From positions 1-64,000 of the forward strand of contig JAHDKR010000008.1 of assembly GCA_018436785.1 (NCBI GenBank): a stretch of DNA of 64,000 bases, read 5' to 3'. Origin of the DNA: Synergistaceae bacterium. GTDB taxonomy: Bacteria > Synergistota > Synergistia > Synergistales > Aminobacteriaceae. Both the position numbers and the translations under genes were made by a program. Below, one piece after another: positions 60,170-64,000 of this stretch (positions within the stretch are counted from its first letter, which is position 1; every line of letters begins with the position of its first letter). The notes under the pieces were generated by a model. That model searched no databases. It had not been told where the DNA came from and saw only the letters and a list, made by a program, of their open reading frames with translations.

Positions 60170-62173
60170 TCAGACGGTTTCTCTCCTTCGCGGGAGTTTT
60201 GAGGGAAGTAAAACCCGGACTTCTCCCGCTCTCCTCGTGTACCCCTTCGCATCGATATACTCCAGCAGGGGAAGGATGAACTTTCTGGAGCTGTTCGTCA
60301 GATCCCGAACCCTTGCAAGCGTGATGCCTTCTTTTTCCTTAATGAGAAGTTCGAGCAGCTTCTCTTCTATTTCGAACGAGAGAAGGAAGCCCGAAACGAT
60401 GGCTATCTTGCCTGTTTCTCGCATTCCTTTGAGGAGCGAGGAAAAACGTTTTTCGTCCATGCCAAGAGCCTGAGGCGCCTCTTCAAGAAGCGGAGGCTGG
60501 AATCCACGCTCCCTGCAGAGCGCAAGAAGCGATTCCGAGTCTTTGGAAAAGCGTTCATCGTCACGGGGAGTAAAAGCGCTCAAGCGAATAAACCCCTCCT
60601 CCATGACCAGTGTTCCGCCTTCAACAAGGAAATCGATAAAAGAGCGCGCCGTACGCGTATCAAACTCCTTGAGCACGCTGAGAACGACCTCGTCGAGCAG
60701 AGCGCCTTTCTGCGAGGGGTGCGATTGGTGGAATGTCTGTAAGAAAACGGAAATTTCCGAGGAGAGACGAGCGACGCTTCGCCCCGAGAGAAAGAACTTT
60801 CTCTCTCCCTGGAGAAAAATCGGGTGCTCATCCACTGGATGCTGTCCCGTTGATTCGGAAGACGTCTGTTTGGATGTCTGGCCGTCTGCGGGACGAAGCT
60901 TTGAACCGATACGGACTACCTCTTCCGGGGTTTCTTGAAGCAACCGGACCGCGTCGGCAAGATGGAGTATGCCTGCCGAGTCGATCAGAATTGCAAGGCG
61001 TTCAGCGGGGGTCGCAGCGTGCATAAGCGACTTGATTCGTTTGATACAGGCGGCACGTGCATTTCTCCCCCTTGGTTTCGAGGCGAAGGGTGAAAGGACT
61101 TTTCCTCCAGCGATCGTTTCGAGCGGACTGTACCTGCGGATGACAAATCGTTGATCAAGCAGACAGACTACGTCCTCTTCCGTGACTATCTGTGCGGGGA
61201 CAGTGTCCCCGCTCTGTATCGACGGCGACTCGAGAAGGGAAACTCTGGCCGTCACGTCTGAGGTTCCGATATGGAGTCGAACGCGTTGCCAGTGTTTCAG
61301 CGACGGCACGCTCTCAAGCAGGTGCAGCTCGCATTCAAAACAGCGTGTCGGGGCGTAGATGCCTTTGGCACAGAGGACGTCTCCGCGCGATATCTCATCA
61401 ATGGAAACGCCCGCGAGACTTACGGCTACTCGTTGCCCCGCCCAAGCAACCTTGGAATCGGCTCCGTGTACCTGGACGCTGCGGATTCTTCCTTCCCTGC
61501 CGGACGGGAGCACGATCCCTTCGTTTCCGGCGCTCAGCTCTCCTCTATAGGCGGTGCCTGTGAGCACCGTTCCAAAGCCTGACATCGGGAATGATCTGTC
61601 AATGGGGAGGAAAAAAGGCCCCTTTCGCGGGCGGGGCCGAATCCTGTCGACGAGGCGCCCCAGCTCCTCTCTCAGAAGGCCGATGTTGCTCCCCTTGATT
61701 GCCGAGACTGGAATAATAGGTTTTCCCTCTAAAAACGTTCCGGTGAGAAAATCGCGCACATCCTCCAAAGCAAGTTCAAGAAAATCCTCGTCGACCGCGT
61801 CAGTTTTCGTGAGCGCAACAAAACCGTCCTTCACCCCGAGAATACTGAGTATTTCCAAGTGCTCTCTCGTCTGCGGCATGACGCCCTCGTCTGCGGCGAT
61901 CACGAGAAGAACGCCGTCGATTCCGGAAGCTCCCGCAACCATCTGGCGGATGAACCGTTCGTGCCCCGGTACGTCCACAATGCTTACAATACGGCCGTCA
62001 TCCAGTTGCAGAGGAGCAAAACCAAGCTCAATCGTGATGCCGCGCTTTTTTTCTTCTATCAATCGGTCGCAGTCAACGCCCGTCACGGCCTTTACGAGCG
62101 TTGTCTTCCCGTGGTCTATATGACCGGCAGTACCCAGCACCAGAGAGATTTCTCTGCCTTCCACATTCTTCAT
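60170..62173 (-). CDS. selB: Selenocysteine-specific elongation factor SelB
   Basis: A 667-residue GTPase that carries Sec-tRNA(Sec) to UGA and binds the SECIS element. G1 is GTAGHIDHGKTT near residue 15, followed by DVPGHERFIRQM and TKTD. The C-terminal third holds winged helix repeats for SECIS binding (for example LARVRDLTNSSRKFILPLLEYID). Its start is ATG 62173; GAGAGG is upstream. It follows selA by 26 bases. The predicted SECIS in selD is a likely target. Confidence 0.96.
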   Translation of the reverse strand: MKNVEGREISLVLGTAGHIDHGKTTLVKAVTGVDCDRLIEEKKRGITIELGFAPLQLDDGRIVSIVDVPGHERFIRQMVAGASGIDGVLLVIAADEGVMPQTREHLEILSILGVKDGFVALTKTDAVDEDFLELALEDVRDFLTGTFLEGKPIIPVSAIKGSNIGLLREELGRLVDRIRPRPRKGPFFLPIDRSFPMSGFGTVLTGTAYRGELSAGNEGIVLPSGREGRIRSVQVHGADSKVAWAGQRVAVSLAGVSIDEISRGDVLCAKGIYAPTRCFECELHLLESVPSLKHWQRVRLHIGTSDVTARVSLLESPSIQSGDTVPAQIVTEEDVVCLLDQRFVIRRYSPLETIAGGKVLSPFASKPRGRNARAACIKRIKSLMHAATPAERLAILIDSAGILHLADAVRLLQETPEEVVRIGSKLRPADGQTSKQTSSESTGQHPVDEHPIFLQGERKFFLSGRSVARLSSEISVFLQTFHQSHPSQKGALLDEVVLSVLKEFDTRTARSFIDFLVEGGTLVMEEGFIRLSAFTPRDDERFSKDSESLLALCRERGFQPPLLEEAPQALGMDEKRFSSLLKGMRETGKIAIVSGFLLSFEIEEKLLELLIKEKEGITLARVRDLTNSSRKFILPLLEYIDAKGYTRRAGEVRVLLPSKLPRRRETV

Positions 62174-62199
62174 CCTCTCTCCATCTTCGTTGCGCTCTC

Positions 62200-63618
62200 C
62201 TATTCGTTGCCCCGAAGAGCTCTTGTTTCTGCGAAACGAAACGCTTCGAGAATCCGTTCTTCGTCCCCTGGAAGGAGCGTACGCACATGAAGTATTGTTT
62301 CGTTCTCACGTGCTCCTGCAACTACCGGAGGTTGTGCTCCCCTAAGAAGACGCTGTACCCTTCCTGCACTCCCCCAGTCTTCCATGGAAACGGAAACGCC
62401 CCAGCCGGGAAGCTTCTCCGCCGGAAATGCGCCTCCGCCTACCGCATCGTCCACCTCCGTCAGCGTAAACTGCCCGTTCGGGAAGGACGACCGAAGGGTG
62501 TTGAGCAGAGCTTCCGCCCTCAACTGTAAGGAATGCGATTCGGCGAAGAGCATTGATACCGTGGGGATTCGTTTTTCTTCTCCCCGCAGATAGAGCCGCA
62601 GAGTGGCCTCGAATGCAGCAAGGGTCATTTTGTCCACCCGGAGCGCGCGATGCAGCGGATAGGATCTCAGGGCGTCAACGAGCTGTTTCTTTCCCGCCAC
62701 TCCTCCGATCTGCGGGCCGCCAAGCATCTTGTCGCCTGAGAAGGTTACAAGGTGCACTCCCTGTTCAATACAATCTCTCACTGTAGGTTCCCCCAACAGC
62801 CCGCATCGGGAATAATCGATCAACATCCCGCTGCCGAGGTCCTCGATGAAGAAAAGTCCCCGATCCTTTGCGAGAGAAGCCAGTTCTTCGCGCGGCGTAG
62901 AAGAAACAAAACCCTCCATGCGGAAATTTGAAGGATGTACCTTGAGCAGCGCCGCCGTATTCTCCGTTACAGCGTTCGCGTAGTCCCGCAGATGCGTTCT
63001 GTTGGTTGCGCCGACCTCTACAAGGCGAACGCCGGAAAATGCCATGATATCCGGGATACGGAATGATCCGCCTATCTCCACGAGTTCTCCCCGGGAGACA
63101 ATCACTTCTTTCCCCTGACAGAGCGCTGCAAGAGAGAGAAGGACGGCTCCTGCGTTGTTGTTGACGACGAGCCCCGCTTCTGCGCCGGTGACGCGCCGAA
63201 GAAGCCATTCTACGTGGTCGGTTCGCCTTCCCCTTTTTCCTTCTTCCAAATTGAATTCAAGCGTGTTGTAGCGGCGCGCTACTGCCAGCACGGCCTCTGC
63301 CGCTTCCTCCGCAAGACAGGAACGGCCGAGGTTGGTGTGAACAACAACCCCTGTGGCGTTTACTACGGGGATTAAACTTTTCGCTCCTCGTCGTTCCAAA
63401 AGGGGTTTCGCGCGCGCGAGCACTGACTCGCAGGAGGCGTGGTCAGAACGTCCGTTGAGTAATTCTTTTCTTTCGGACTGGAGCGCTTCTGTGAGTATGG
63501 ACTTTACGGACTCGCGCCCGATCATCGAAAAGAAAGGTTCCACGCACGGCGAACCAAGAAGAACGTCCATTGAAGGAAGCGAGCGAAACGCCCCTGTTTG
63601 TTTTTCGTTCGGATTCAC
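62200..63618 (-). CDS. selA: L-seryl-tRNA(Sec) selenium transferase
   Basis: A 472-residue PLP enzyme that converts Ser-tRNA(Sec) to Sec-tRNA(Sec) using selenophosphate. The PLP lysine is in FSGDKMLGGPQIGG. LGRSCLAEEAAEAV and NNNAGAVLLSLAAL are family-typical. The start is GTG 63618, preceded by GGAAAGGTG. It is the first gene of selA-selB; no selC (tRNA-Sec) is visible in the window. Confidence 0.96.
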   Translation of the reverse strand: MNPNEKQTGAFRSLPSMDVLLGSPCVEPFFSMIGRESVKSILTEALQSERKELLNGRSDHASCESVLARAKPLLERRGAKSLIPVVNATGVVVHTNLGRSCLAEEAAEAVLAVARRYNTLEFNLEEGKRGRRTDHVEWLLRRVTGAEAGLVVNNNAGAVLLSLAALCQGKEVIVSRGELVEIGGSFRIPDIMAFSGVRLVEVGATNRTHLRDYANAVTENTAALLKVHPSNFRMEGFVSSTPREELASLAKDRGLFFIEDLGSGMLIDYSRCGLLGEPTVRDCIEQGVHLVTFSGDKMLGGPQIGGVAGKKQLVDALRSYPLHRALRVDKMTLAAFEATLRLYLRGEEKRIPTVSMLFAESHSLQLRAEALLNTLRSSFPNGQFTLTEVDDAVGGGAFPAEKLPGWGVSVSMEDWGSAGRVQRLLRGAQPPVVAGARENETILHVRTLLPGDEERILEAFRFAETRALRGNE

Positions 63619-63679
63619 GAGAAATCATTCACCTTTCCATCGTCCCGTAGTGTGGACGAACAGCTATTTCAAATATAAT

Positions 63680-63708
63680 TTGTCCTTGTTTCTATTCTAC
63701 ATTATAAT
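63680..63708 (+). promoter_or_regulatory. Predicted promoter for the yedF-like gene
   Basis: TTGTCC at 63680-63685 and TATAAT at 63703-63708 are separated by 17 bases. It drives transcription away from selA and leads into a leader of about 70 bases. Confidence 0.7.
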
Positions 63709-63745
63709 TGGTCCGACGGAGAGCAACACTGTGTCATTATTTCCT

Positions 63746-63767
63746 CCGCGCTTTCTAAAAAGCGCGG
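63746..63767 (+). promoter_or_regulatory. Leader hairpin before yedF-like gene
   Basis: CCGCGCTTT at 63746-63754 pairs perfectly with AAAGCGCGG at 63759-63767 around CTAA. There is no T-run, so it is not a terminator. TCCTCC just upstream can also pair with the GGGAGG ribosome site at about 63770-63776, which could affect translation. Confidence 0.45.
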
Positions 63768-63784
63768 GGTAGGGAGGCAGTAGA

Positions 63785-64000
63785 ATGGGGAAGATAGACG
63801 CACGGGGCAGGAGCTGCCCGCAACCGGTCATGATGACGAAGGCGCATGTAGAAAAAGGGGAAGATGAGATCGAAGTTTTCCTCGACAATGCGATTTCCGC
63901 ATCCAATGTACAGCGATATCTAGAAAAAAACGGCTACTTCGTCCGGATTTTCGATGAGGACGGATCGATCATTATTCGCGCTTCCGTGATTACCGAAGCC
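63785..64000 (+). CDS. yedF: YedF/TusA-like selenium metabolism protein, partial
   Basis: The first 72 residues of a TusA-fold protein that runs off the window. The CPxP motif is in DARGRSCPQPVMMTK. The N-terminal domain resembles the YedF family associated with selenium metabolism, and it is divergent from selA-selB, which supports that. Role in selenium trafficking is proposed in the literature but not established. ATG follows GGGAGGC. Confidence 0.82.
   Translation, partial: MGKIDARGRSCPQPVMMTKAHVEKGEDEIEVFLDNAISASNVQRYLEKNGYFVRIFDEDGSIIIRASVITEA

Noticed and set aside
1-64000. CRISPR arrays, IS elements, prophage or rRNA genes
   Set aside because: I looked for repeat-spacer patterns, transposase-like genes and long direct repeats and saw none.

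Overview
The window is a dense, largely chromosomal housekeeping segment of a bacterium that most resembles a Synergistota (Synergistetes) member; this assignment is inference from gene content, not from a marker comparison. Firmicute-style genes (tmk-yaaR-holB-ricT cluster, FapR, Veg, PurR-type pur repressor, RemA/DUF370, TmcAL, ScpAB) sit beside anaerobe genes (pyruvate:ferredoxin oxidoreductase, acetate kinase, a 4Fe-4S ferredoxin, HypF) and a bacterial selenocysteine pathway (SelD, SelA, SelB, YedF-type protein). No phage, transposon, CRISPR array or rRNA gene was seen.

Layout. 1-233: minus-strand tRNAs (Met, fMet, Leu). 331-9430: HD-GYP protein, HisC-like aminotransferase plus TrpR-like regulator, endonuclease III, Lon-like protease, cobalamin adenosyltransferase and divergent HypF. 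9502-20706: glpX, then a long minus-strand run read prfB, S55 peptidase, tmk, yaaR, holB, ricT, ftsY, an unknown gene, a DUF4416 gene, purB. 20798-24144: plus-strand birA, selD (with an in-frame UGA) and an MFS transporter. 24187-34897: minus-strand fatty-acid locus (yceD-rpmF, fapR-plsX-fabH-fabK-fabD-fabG-acpP-fabF) followed by rnc and a ZnuA-like secreted protein, with ackA upstream. 34976-38256: tmcAL, converging on trmB-rsmD-coaD. 38362-43351: nifJ with a long structured leader, tRNA-Pro, rsmA. 43384-57481: hup, then an almost gapless minus-strand run from nif3 and trpS through scpAB, rluB-like, HDOD, cmk, plsC, hflX, yicC, remA, gmk, rpoZ, coaBC, priA to der. 57543-63618: tRNA-Ile2, ferredoxin, purR, ispE, veg, selB, selA. 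63785-64000: start of a divergent yedF-like gene.

How it fits together. SelD makes selenophosphate, SelA converts seryl-tRNA(Sec) to selenocysteinyl-tRNA, and SelB delivers it at UGA codons; SelD itself carries a predicted selenocysteine followed by a hairpin with bacterial SECIS geometry. PFOR, acetate kinase and ferredoxin form an acetyl-CoA/acetate energy branch. FapR, PlsX and FabH/K/D/G/F/ACP form membrane lipid synthesis, with PlsC farther on. Translation shows several unusual signals: prfB needs a +1 programmed frameshift, selD recodes UGA, many genes start with TTG, and two genes (tmcAL and fapR) appear to start at ATA and ATC because no well-placed canonical start exists.

The observations I rate most worth checking are the nifJ leader, which contains mutually exclusive hairpins around its ribosome binding site; the selenoprotein SelD; the ATA/ATC starts; and PriA, which keeps its zinc-binding cysteines but has lost its helicase motifs.
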